From Bacillota bacterium (GTDB taxonomy: Bacteria; Bacillota; Clostridia; Christensenellales; CAG-138), in NCBI GenBank assembly GCA_023396535.1, contig JAEWWD010000126.1:1-12492 (forward strand): 12,492 nt of DNA. Direction: 5' to 3'. This document shows positions 7,481-12,492 of the stretch, piece by piece. The translations under genes were made by a program, and so were the position numbers. Numbering within the stretch: position 1 is the stretch's first letter; the number at the start of each line of letters is the position of its first letter. The notes under the pieces were generated by a model that was not told the origin of the DNA, made no database searches, and was given only the letters and a program-made list of their open reading frames with translations.

Positions 7481-8332
7481 TCAGCTTTTTACCGAAAGCC
7501 AGTCGGCCGGGCGGATATCCGCAAAACCGGCTTCTTCGTCGACGGTGCCGAGTATCATCAGCGGGTAGTATTCCTGCACGCGCTTGGCCCGGGGTTCCTG
7601 CGTCGCCACGATAACGCCCGTGCCGCACACCTGCACGCCGAATTCCTGCATCATGGATTCGAGCGCCTTGGCCGTTCCGCCGCCCTTCATGAAATCGTCT
7701 ATGATGAGCGCCTTCTGCCCGGATATGAGGCTGCGGCGCGGCATGCTCATCGTCTGCACGCGCTTGGAGGACGCGCTCATATAATTGAGCGTCACCACCG
7801 AGCCCTCGGATATGCGATTGTCGCGCCGCGCCGTTACCATGGGCTTTCCGAGCGCCTTTGCGACCATCAGCGATATGGGCACGCCCATCGATTCCACCGT
7901 CACCACCACGTCCGGCTGCTGGCGGCAGAATTTTTTGGCGAATATCTCGCCCATGCGCGTGAGCAGCCGCGGGTTGGAGAAAAGGTCCACCGTGTATAAA
8001 AAGCCGCCGGCCAGTATGCGCTCCTTCGCGCTCATTTCAGAACAAAGCGATACGATAAACGCCGCGTCCGCCGCATCCTCGTTGAATGGGTAAAAACGCA
8101 CGCCGCCCGCCGCGCCGTTTACGCTTTCCACCACGCCCAGCCCGTACTTCGCAAGCACCGTGCGGACCGTCGTGATATCCTCGCTCAATGTGGATTTCGC
8201 ACAGCCGAACCATTCCACAAACTCCCGGAGCGTAAACAAACGTCCGGGCTCGCAGCTCAATGCCCGCGTGATCGCCGCCACGCGCTCGCTCCGTTTCATT
8301 TTTTCCATGCTTTGGTCTTTCCCCTTATCCAT
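7481..8332 (-). CDS. purR: Purine operon repressor PurR (Bacillus type)
   Basis: This repressor of purine synthesis and salvage genes binds PurBox DNA and is released by PRPP. ATG 8332 gives 283 residues, close to the 285 of B. subtilis PurR, and has GGAGG eight bases upstream. The ATG at 8365 and those at 8308 and 8299 have poorer or no ribosome sites. Winged HTH at ~15-75, with AKSTLSEDI (45-53) matching the family's AKSSISEDL; linker GAAGGV (73-78); PRTase-fold domain ~95-270, with the conserved RDNRISEGS (170-178) and NYMSASSKRVQTMS (183-196), and the PRPP-binding loop ALIIDDFMKGGGT (208-220). The family uses this loop to sense PRPP, not for catalysis. The gene has its own promoter with PurBox-like sites, so autoregulation is likely. 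It follows yhbY by about 210 bases, with no terminator seen between them. Confidence 0.96.
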   Translation of the reverse strand: MDKGKDQSMEKMKRSERVAAITRALSCEPGRLFTLREFVEWFGCAKSTLSEDITTVRTVLAKYGLGVVESVNGAAGGVRFYPFNEDAADAAFIVSLCSEMSAKERILAGGFLYTVDLFSNPRLLTRMGEIFAKKFCRQQPDVVVTVESMGVPISLMVAKALGKPMVTARRDNRISEGSVVTLNYMSASSKRVQTMSMPRRSLISGQKALIIDDFMKGGGTAKALESMMQEFGVQVCGTGVIVATQEPRAKRVQEYYPLMILGTVDEEAGFADIRPADWLSVKS

Positions 8333-8451
8333 ACTTCCATCCTCCGCCCGAACGGCATCGGGCATTTTTCAAGGATTGACGCGCGGCCTGTGCCGCACGG
8401 CCAAGATATGCTTCCGCGCCGCGTCGTTGCGGATACGGTTGATTGAATTAA

Positions 8452-8480
8452 AGTATAGCGAAACTTCCGCACATTTACAA
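8452..8480 (-). promoter_or_regulatory. Sigma-A type promoter of purR
   Basis: On the minus strand, -35 TTGTAA (8475-8480) and -10 TATACT (8452-8457) are separated by 17 bases. The start point would be near 8445, giving a leader of about 110 nt. That leader holds a GC-rich hairpin (around GTGCGGC/GCCGCGC) and a GCCCGA/TCGGGC hairpin just before the GGAGG site. Confidence 0.7.
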
Positions 8481-8507
8481 GCGATTTTACAAATAACGTT
8501 CGGGAAA
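8463..8507 (-). promoter_or_regulatory. Two PurBox-like operators flanking the purR -35
   Basis: The known B. subtilis PurBox is AWWWCCGAACWWT, usually an inverted pair. On the minus strand here, TTTCCCGAACGTT (8495-8507) fits 10 of 13 positions with an intact CCGAAC core. AATGTGCGGAAGT (8463-8475) fits the inverted form at 11 of 13. They are 19 bases apart, slightly more than the 16-17 usually quoted. The second box covers the edge of the -35 and the spacer, a plausible autorepression site. Inferred from the motif only. Confidence 0.5.
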
Positions 8508-8543
8508 ATGATAATGGCATTCCTCCGGACGCGGGGAAAAGGG

Positions 8544-8840
8544 TTATTTGCACAGCTCGATGCGCTTATTTTCGCGGCTTTCGCGATAGAGCACGACCTT
8601 GCGGCCTATGCATTGCACGATTTCGGCGCGCAGCGGCGCCTTCAGCGCATCCGCCGCCTCCCGCGCTGTGAGAGGCGCGGTTTCCAGCACGCTGAGTTTG
8701 ATGAGTTCGCGCGCTTCCAGCGCCAGCGAAAGCTGCTCGATCAGTTCCTCCGTTACGCCGGCTTTGCCGACCTGGAATATGGGCTGCAGTGTGTTGGCCA
8801 TGCCCCTTAGCTGCGCGCGCTGTCTGCTGTTGAGTTCCAT
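8544..8840 (-). CDS. yhbY: YhbY-type CRM-domain RNA-binding protein (ribosome assembly)
   Basis: A small RNA-binding protein of the CRM/YhbY family, associated with 50S subunit precursors. It has 98 residues, the usual size. The start is ATG 8840, preceded by AAAGAGG; the longer frame back to 8924 would translate a repeat (RRRRRRR) and is rejected. Visible are SRQRAQLRGMANTLQP (5-20), the conserved VGKAGVT loop (24-30), the amphipathic helix EELIEQLSLALEARELIKL, and the final strand CIGRKVVLYR (77-86). In many Bacillota yhbY directly follows obg; here about 610 bp of structured repeats separate them. The leader up to ten bases from the ribosome site is a family B repeat. TATAAT-like sequences occur at 8895-8900 and 8940-8945 on the minus strand, but neither has a convincing -35. 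Confidence 0.95.
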   Translation of the reverse strand: MELNSRQRAQLRGMANTLQPIFQVGKAGVTEELIEQLSLALEARELIKLSVLETAPLTAREAADALKAPLRAEIVQCIGRKVVLYRESRENKRIELCK

Positions 8841-8850
8841 ACATGCCTCT

Positions 8851-8939
8851 TTCTTAAGGTATCGCCGCCTACGGCGTCGACGGAATATTTTTTTATTATA
8901 AAGTGGGAGGGCTTCGCCCCCCACTCCCCCTGGGGAACG
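8851..8939 (-). repeat. Dispersed repeat family B, copy in the yhbY leader
   Basis: TTCTTAAGGTATCGCCGCC (8851-8869) is the exact reverse complement of 3373-3391 at the end of the tandem array. The GCCGCC hairpin is shortened (CGCCG/CGGCG around CCTA). A T-rich spacer (8887-8899) and a hairpin AGTGGG-a-GGGC/GCCCCCCACT follow. This is the same order of parts as at 2776-2850 and 4116-4175, on the opposite strand. Confidence 0.75.
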
Positions 8940-9002
8940 ATTATATCTTGTGTGTTCGGCATACCCTTTGAAATATGCGCTGTTCCAATCTGAAGGATTT
9001 GT

Positions 9003-9206
9003 GACAGGCCGATCCGTCGGCCTGTCCTCTCAGGTTTGAAGCGTAAGACCTTTTAATCCGTCATTTGTGACGACATGCGCGTCACAAATGACACCTTGCA
9101 CGCGGCTGTGCGCGACAGAAGCCGCAGGCTTCCGAGCGTGCTGCCGCGTGAGAAAACCCGCCGCAGCGTTTCGCATGAATGGGCAACGCCTATTCATGCG
9201 ATAAGT
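9003..9206. repeat. Multi-hairpin unit I (tandem copy 1)
   Basis: On the plus strand: stem 1 GACAGGCCGA/TCGGCCTGTC (loop TCCG, 9003-9026); linker GCGTAAGACCTTTTAATCC (9041-9059); stem 3 GTCATTTGTGACG/CGTCACAAATGAC (9060-9072, 9080-9092) closed by a 7-nt loop; linker ACCTTGC; stem 4 CACGCGGC/GCCGCGTG (9099-9106, 9143-9150) enclosing GAAGCC-GCA-GGCTTC (9118-9132); a 23-nt linker at 9151-9173 starting AGAAAACCCGCCGC; and stem 5 CGCATGAATGGGC/GCCTATTCATGCG with loop AAC (9172-9200). Linkers are identical to those of unit II; stems are not. It lies between obg and yhbY. Bases 8940-9002 hold nothing else I can name apart from a TATAAT-like sequence. Confidence 0.88.
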
Positions 9207-9457
9207 GACAGGCCGCTCCGTCGGCCTGTCCACCCAATTTGGGTGCGTAAGACCTTTTAATCCGTCAAAACTGACGATTGGTTGTGCAGCCCGCGGCTGC
9301 ACATCATTCCTTGAAGAATACCCGAATGTACCATTCGGGTGCATGCGCGTCAGTTTTGACACCTTGCGCAAATGCCGGCCGCGCCCGTAGGGCGCAGGCA
9401 TTTGCGAGAAAACCCGCCGCAGCGTTTCGTAAAAATGGATGAAATCCATTTTTACGA
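9207..9457. repeat. Multi-hairpin unit II (tandem copy 2, with cloverleaf insert)
   Basis: Same order as unit I: stem 1 GACAGGCCG/CGGCCTGTC (9207-9230); stem 2 CACCC/GGGTG (9231-9245); linker GCGTAAGACCTTTTAATCC (9245-9263); stem 3 GTCAAAACTGACG/CGTCAGTTTTGAC (9264-9276, 9348-9360). Inside stem 3 are two perfect 9-bp hairpins: TGTGCAGCC-CGC-GGCTGCACA (9283-9303) and ACCCGAATG-TAC-CATTCGGGT (9320-9340). Then stem 4 CGCAAATGCC/GGCATTTGCG (9367-9376, 9397-9406) around GCGCCC-GTA-GGGCGC; the 23-nt linker (9407-9429); and stem 5 TCGTAAAAATGGAT/ATCCATTTTTACGA, loop GAA (9427-9457). Stem 5 overlaps the obg stop codon. The internal module is shared with 7269-7359. Confidence 0.9.
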
Positions 9458-10723
9458 CAGGAAGTCGAATGCCCATTCCCCCATCCGTACGGTGGAGCCG
9501 TCCTCCGCGCCCGCTTCGCGCAGCGCGTCTATGATGCCGGTCTTCTGCAACAGCATCTGGAAGCGGCGCATGGAGGCTTCGTCGTTGGGATCGGTGGTAT
9601 CCAGTATCCGCTGCACGTCCCCGCCCGATACCACGAACGCGCCGTCGTCCTCCCTTGTTACGGTAAAGCCCGGCTCGTACTGGGGTTTGAGCTCCAGCTC
9701 TTCCTCTTCAAACTCCAGCACGGGGGGAAGCTGTGCGAGCATTTTCACGACCGCGTCCAGCAGTTCGGTCAACCCCTGCCTGCCCGCCGCCGATATGGGG
9801 TATACCGCCACGCCGCGCGGCTCCAGCGCCGCGCGAAGCGCAACAAGGTTTTCTTCCGCGCCGGGGATATCCGTTTTGTTGGCCGCCACGAGCTGCGGCA
9901 AAGTCGCGAGCTTTTCACTGTACGCGCAGAGCTCCGCGTTGATGGCTTCGTAATCTTCAAGCGGATCGCGCCCTTCGCTGCCGCTGACGTCCACCACATG
10001 CACCAGCATGCGCGTGCGCTCTATGTGCCGCAAAAAGTCGTGCCCCAGCCCCGCGCCTTCCGCCGCGCCCTCGATGAGCCCGGGGATATCCGCCAGCACG
10101 AAGCTGCGCTCGTACCTCTGCACCACGCCGAGGTTGGGCGTAAGCGTAGTGAAGTGGTAGTTGGCTATTTTGGGTTTAGCTGCCGTCAGCGCCGCAAGCA
10201 GGGTGGATTTTCCCACGTTGGGCATGCCGATCAGCCCGACGTCCGCGATGGTCTTGAGCTCCAGCTCCACCTCGCGTTCGGACGTCTTCAGGCCCGGCTG
10301 CGCAAAGCGCGGCGCCTGCCTTGTTGGCGTGGCGAAGCGCGCGTTGCCCTTGCCGCCGCGCCCGCCTTTTAAAAGCGTGCGCGTTTTGCCGGCTTTGTTC
10401 ATATCCGCTATGACCGCGCCCGTTTCCACGTCCCGCACCACGGTGCCCACCGGCACCTTGATGCGCAGTTCGTCCCCGTCCCGGCCGCGGCACAGCTCCG
10501 CTTTGCCGTCCTCGCCGCGCTGCGCGCGATAAAACCGCTGGTATTTGAACTCCAGCAGAGTCGAGCTGTCCGGGTCGGCCACGAGCACCACGTCGCCGCC
10601 GTTCCCGCCGTCCCCGCCCGAAGGGCCGCCGCGCTGCACATATTTTTCCCGGTGGAACGCGGCGCACCCGTCGCCGCCGTCGCCGGATTTGATGACGATT
10701 CTCGCCCTGTCGATGAATTGCAT
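9452..10723 (-). CDS. obg: Obg/CgtA GTPase, ribosome assembly and stress
   Basis: An essential GTPase that acts on the 50S subunit and links ribosome assembly to growth state. It has 423 residues, with the start at ATG 10723 and AGGAG six to seven bases upstream. The N-terminal glycine-rich Obg fold (1-158) contains GDGGDG, RGGPSGGDGGNGG and GGRGGKGNARF. The G domain has G1 GMPNVGKS (166-173), switch I FTTLTPNLG (191-199), G3 DIPG (212-215) with GLIEGAAEGAGLGHDFLRH, G4 NKTD (282-285) and G5 SAA (311-313). An acidic linker (EFEEEELEL) leads into the OCT domain (~345-423). All catalytic motifs are intact. The final Ser and stop codon lie in the arm of a repeat hairpin (9444-9457). A terminator-like hairpin ends only five bases before its ribosome site. 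Confidence 0.98.
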   Translation of the reverse strand: MQFIDRARIVIKSGDGGDGCAAFHREKYVQRGGPSGGDGGNGGDVVLVADPDSSTLLEFKYQRFYRAQRGEDGKAELCRGRDGDELRIKVPVGTVVRDVETGAVIADMNKAGKTRTLLKGGRGGKGNARFATPTRQAPRFAQPGLKTSEREVELELKTIADVGLIGMPNVGKSTLLAALTAAKPKIANYHFTTLTPNLGVVQRYERSFVLADIPGLIEGAAEGAGLGHDFLRHIERTRMLVHVVDVSGSEGRDPLEDYEAINAELCAYSEKLATLPQLVAANKTDIPGAEENLVALRAALEPRGVAVYPISAAGRQGLTELLDAVVKMLAQLPPVLEFEEEELELKPQYEPGFTVTREDDGAFVVSGGDVQRILDTTDPNDEASMRRFQMLLQKTGIIDALREAGAEDGSTVRMGEWAFDFLS

Positions 10724-10738
10724 TCGTAACTCCTGTTC

Positions 10739-10766
10739 AAAAAAACGTTGAGGGCTCTGCCCTCAA
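10739..10766 (-). terminator. Hairpin plus T7 tract abutting the obg ribosome site
   Basis: On the minus strand, TTGAGGGC, loop AGA, GCCCTCAA (10766-10748) is followed by CG and seven T residues (10745-10739). This has the form of an intrinsic terminator. The obg ribosome site starts at 10734, so there is no room for a promoter between them. It may end transcription from the WG gene, attenuate obg, or simply be a repeat copy. Confidence 0.6.
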
Positions 10767-10774
10767 ACTCCCGC

Positions 10775-10978
10775 TTAGGGGCGTAACGCCCCTAAGGACC
10801 CATCACCAAACACCCATGGGTGTTTGGGATAGGGATTCCCAAGGCGACGGCGACGGCCGCAGCCTAGTGCCCGAAGGCGTCTCCCGCCAATGGCCCCGCA
10901 GGCCTAGCATCCGGGGCGTCTCCCGGTCCGGATGATCCTTTGCCATCTTGGGTGGGGGATTGGGGGCAAAGCCCCCAA
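10775..10978. repeat. Cluster of short GC-rich palindromes and a 39-bp imperfect direct repeat
   Basis: The gap between the WG gene and obg holds TTAGGGGCG/CGCCCCTAA (loop TAA, 10775-10795); a perfect 22-bp palindrome at 10806-10827 (half-site CCAAACACCCA); two imperfect direct copies about 39 bp apart, each with CCTAG and then GGCGTCTCCCG (10857-10888 and 10895-10927); and TTGGGGGC/GCCCCCAA (loop AAA, 10960-10978) right after the WG gene stop. I see no coding sequence and no good promoter for obg here. Confidence 0.75.
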
Positions 10979-10991
10979 ATAAATAGTATCT

Positions 10992-12182
10992 TCAGCTTGT
11001 GCGGTACAGTTCCGTGAACGTGCCGCTTTTGTCCACAATGCCCACGACGTCGCCGGTGCGCACGAGCGCCACGCCCAGATTGAACGTACCCGCTTCGTCG
11101 AACATAAACGGCGTGATCTCCAGCCCGCCTTTATCGATATACCCCCACTTGCCGGTACTGTCCCGCACCGGCGCGCGGTCCTGCGCATACGCGCCCGCCT
11201 CGGCAAAACGCGGCGCGATGACCACGATGCCGCGCGTATCGATATACCCCCACACGCCGCCCGCCTTTACGGCGGCGTATCCATCCGAAAAGCGGCCCTC
11301 GCCTTCGTAGCTCGCGGAAAACGCGCGCTTGCGCGCAGTGTTGTAGAATAGATAGCTTCCGTCGCCCGTTTTGACGACGGCGTAGTCTTCGCTGTAGCCC
11401 TCGCCGCTTTCGCTGCCAAGCGTGGCGATTTTTTCGCCCACTTTATCGATGATATACCGCTTGCCGCCCTGCTCCACAAACGCCATGTCCGAGCCAAAAT
11501 CGCCCGCCGCGTCAAACTGCGCCGCTATCGCCATATCCCCGTCCGGGTCTACGTAGCCGAACGTGGAGCCCGGCCGCACGCGTGCCCGCCCGCAGCAAAA
11601 ATCGCCCGCTTCGCGGTACGCGCAGGGGATAACGGCTTTACCCGCCGCGTCCACATATCCCCATTTGCCGTCGCGCTCCACGGCGGCGAGCCCTTCACAA
11701 AAGCCGCGGACATCGCTCCATACGGGTTCCGTCACCCAGCTTCCGTCCCGCGCGAGCAGGCCGTACAGCAGTTGACCGTCCTGCTCCACGGCGGCGAACG
11801 CGGTGCTTTCCTTCAAAAACTCCAGCGCGCGCAGAAACTTGGGCTCTATGACCGTCTGCCCCTTCGTGTTTTTATAGCCCCACAGCGTCCCGTCCAGGTA
11901 GGGCAGCAGCCGCCCTTCCGTACCCGGCGCCTGCGCCGTATCGTCCTCGCCGGCAGTCTGCGCGTCCTGTTCCACATCGATATCGAGGAGCTTGTCCTGC
12001 GCCTGTGTGGGGGAAGCGGCGGGCTGTACGTCAGCAGCCGCGAGCGAGGCCGCGCCGCCGCCGGTATACAGCAGCGCAAACAGCAATACCCCCAGGGCGG
12101 CTGCTGCCGCCGTCAGGGGGTAAGACCACAGGATGGACATCCGTTTTCTGACCGGACGACTTGGAGCCCGCTCTGCCGCCAC
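10992..12182 (-). CDS. Membrane-anchored WG-repeat protein
   Basis: An extracytoplasmic repeat protein of unknown role. I choose GTG 12182 (396 residues): GGAGG lies seven bases upstream, while for the in-frame ATG at 12188 the same GGAGG is only about one base away. A short basic N-terminus (RPVRKR) precedes one hydrophobic segment (~17-41, WSYPLTAAAAALGVLLFALLY). There is no lipobox cysteine, so it is a signal anchor. A low-complexity linker rich in A, Q, D and T follows to ~90, then about nine WG-type repeats of 33-45 residues: LWGYKNTKG (~100), KWGYVDAAG (~173), TFGYVDPDG (~207), VWGYIDTRG (~310), KWGYIDKGG (~345), plus weaker ones at ~139, ~241, ~277 and ~379. Such repeats fold as beta-propeller or solenoid-like structures and usually mediate binding. 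No catalytic domain is visible. Confidence 0.9.
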   Translation of the reverse strand: MAAERAPSRPVRKRMSILWSYPLTAAAAALGVLLFALLYTGGGAASLAAADVQPAASPTQAQDKLLDIDVEQDAQTAGEDDTAQAPGTEGRLLPYLDGTLWGYKNTKGQTVIEPKFLRALEFLKESTAFAAVEQDGQLLYGLLARDGSWVTEPVWSDVRGFCEGLAAVERDGKWGYVDAAGKAVIPCAYREAGDFCCGRARVRPGSTFGYVDPDGDMAIAAQFDAAGDFGSDMAFVEQGGKRYIIDKVGEKIATLGSESGEGYSEDYAVVKTGDGSYLFYNTARKRAFSASYEGEGRFSDGYAAVKAGGVWGYIDTRGIVVIAPRFAEAGAYAQDRAPVRDSTGKWGYIDKGGLEITPFMFDEAGTFNLGVALVRTGDVVGIVDKSGTFTELYRTS

Positions 12183-12200
12183 CTGCATACCTCCCGAGGA

Positions 12201-12212
12201 ACCGTATACGGT
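12201..12212. promoter_or_regulatory. Palindrome ACCGTATACGGT at the predicted transcription start
   Basis: A perfect 12-bp palindrome at the predicted +1 of the WG gene promoter. Its core CCGTATACG recurs at 12268-12276, about 20 bases upstream of the -35. Paired sites around a promoter suggest a repressor operator, but the second copy is inside the 50-residue gene and could be chance. Confidence 0.35.
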
Positions 12213-12219
12213 TATTACC

Positions 12220-12249
12220 AGTATACAGCACAGGTTGAGCAGCCCGCAA
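12220..12249 (-). promoter_or_regulatory. Promoter of the WG-repeat gene
   Basis: On the minus strand, -35 TTGCGG (12244-12249) and -10 TATACT (12220-12225) are 18 bases apart. It lies between the stop of the 50-residue gene and the WG gene, with a predicted start near 12212, about 30 bases from the GTG. Confidence 0.6.
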
Positions 12250-12257
12250 GCGCTGTA

Positions 12258-12410
12258 TCAGCAGCCCCCGTATACGTGCGCGAAGAAGTTTTCGAGATCT
12301 TCCTTGGTGTTCATATCCACGCTTTGCTGCATGATGGATTCCTGCAGCAGCATGGGCAGGGCGTCGAAGTATTCTTTTGCTTCGGGCGTGAGCTTGTTTT
12401 TGTCGAACAT
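12258..12410 (-). CDS. Small 50-residue protein, uncharacterised
   Basis: A short gene starting at ATG 12410 with a strong ribosome site (AAGGAG nine bases upstream) and a TGA at 12258-12260. The product is acidic and helical: it begins MFDKNKLTPEAKEYFDALP, continues through LLQESIMQQSVDMN and TKEDLENFFAHVYGG, and ends in Cys. There is no membrane segment. The pattern of an LTPEAK start, an LLQESIMQ helix and a TKEDLE helix looks like a small conserved clostridial protein I have seen unannotated; that recollection is unverified. It precedes the WG gene by about 75 bases, with a separate promoter between them, so the two may be only partly co-expressed. Upstream to the window edge (12411-12492) I see only its ribosome site. 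Confidence 0.75.
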   Translation of the reverse strand: MFDKNKLTPEAKEYFDALPMLLQESIMQQSVDMNTKEDLENFFAHVYGGC

Positions 12411-12492
12411 ATATCGCAACTCCTTACTGTTGGTCTGCAGCTAGTTTACGCCGCGAAAAGGCATCCCATGCGCTTGCAACTCATTCACAAGG

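Noticed and set aside
8296..8553. 85-residue minus-strand frame with GGAGGAATG inside it
   Set aside because: It covers the purR promoter and leader, the ribosome site is too close to the ATG, and it overlaps the purR start in another frame.
8841..8924. N-terminal extension of yhbY (seven consecutive Arg)
   Set aside because: It is a translation of the family B repeat. The ribosome site and family length fix the start at 8840.
8952..8964. PurBox-like CCGAAC upstream of a TATAAT before yhbY (minus strand)
   Set aside because: Only the core matches (about 9 of 13 positions), there is no second box and no -35, so it is best treated as chance.
9030..9476. 148-residue minus-strand frame between obg and yhbY
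   Set aside because: It runs through the hairpin units and into the obg end. Its residues follow the palindromes, and the stems rather than the codons are preserved between copies.

Overview
The window is GC-rich bacterial DNA that fits a Bacillota genome, most likely class Clostridia. The evidence is a type-2 (zinc-rich, eukaryote-like) isoleucyl-tRNA synthetase, a Bacillus-type PurR (HTH plus PRTase fold) rather than a LacI-type PurR, the obg-yhbY neighbourhood, strong AGGAGG-type ribosome sites, and a WG-repeat envelope protein. I cannot name a genus. All genes lie on the minus strand except ileS on the left edge.

Layout. 1-2600: 3' part of ileS (+), followed by two hairpins. 2693-3493: no gene; a dispersed GC-rich repeat leads into a 178-bp tandem array. 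3494-4006: a lone helical protein of unknown function, with lower GC than its neighbours and repeats on both sides. 4189-6954: a membrane PAS-PAS-GGDEF-EAL protein with a decayed GGDEF domain and an intact EAL domain. 6955-7480: no gene; a 285-bp element built almost entirely of hairpins. 7481-8332: purR with its own promoter and PurBox-like sites. 8544-8840: yhbY. 8841-9451: a second gene-free stretch holding two tandem copies of a multi-hairpin unit related to the 7.2-kb element. 9452-10723: obg, with a terminator-like hairpin directly upstream of its ribosome site. 10739-10991: short hairpin repeats. 10992-12182: a WG-repeat membrane-anchored protein. 12258-12410: a 50-residue conserved-looking protein.

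How the genes relate. obg and yhbY are both ribosome-assembly factors and commonly sit side by side; here they are separated by about 610 bp of structured repeat. purR is probably autoregulated. The EAL protein is likely a c-di-GMP phosphodiesterase signalling on its own.

Most notable. The hairpin units at 9003-9457 (two tandem copies) and 7160-7445 (a third, inverted copy) keep short linkers and one 70-nt cloverleaf module nearly unchanged, while the stem sequences change with compensating substitutions. That pattern points to selection on, or a mechanism acting through, a folded single strand (RNA or ssDNA). A second dispersed family (GCCGCC hairpin, A/T spacer, C-rich hairpin) occurs at least six times, including inside the 178-bp tandem array and in the yhbY leader.
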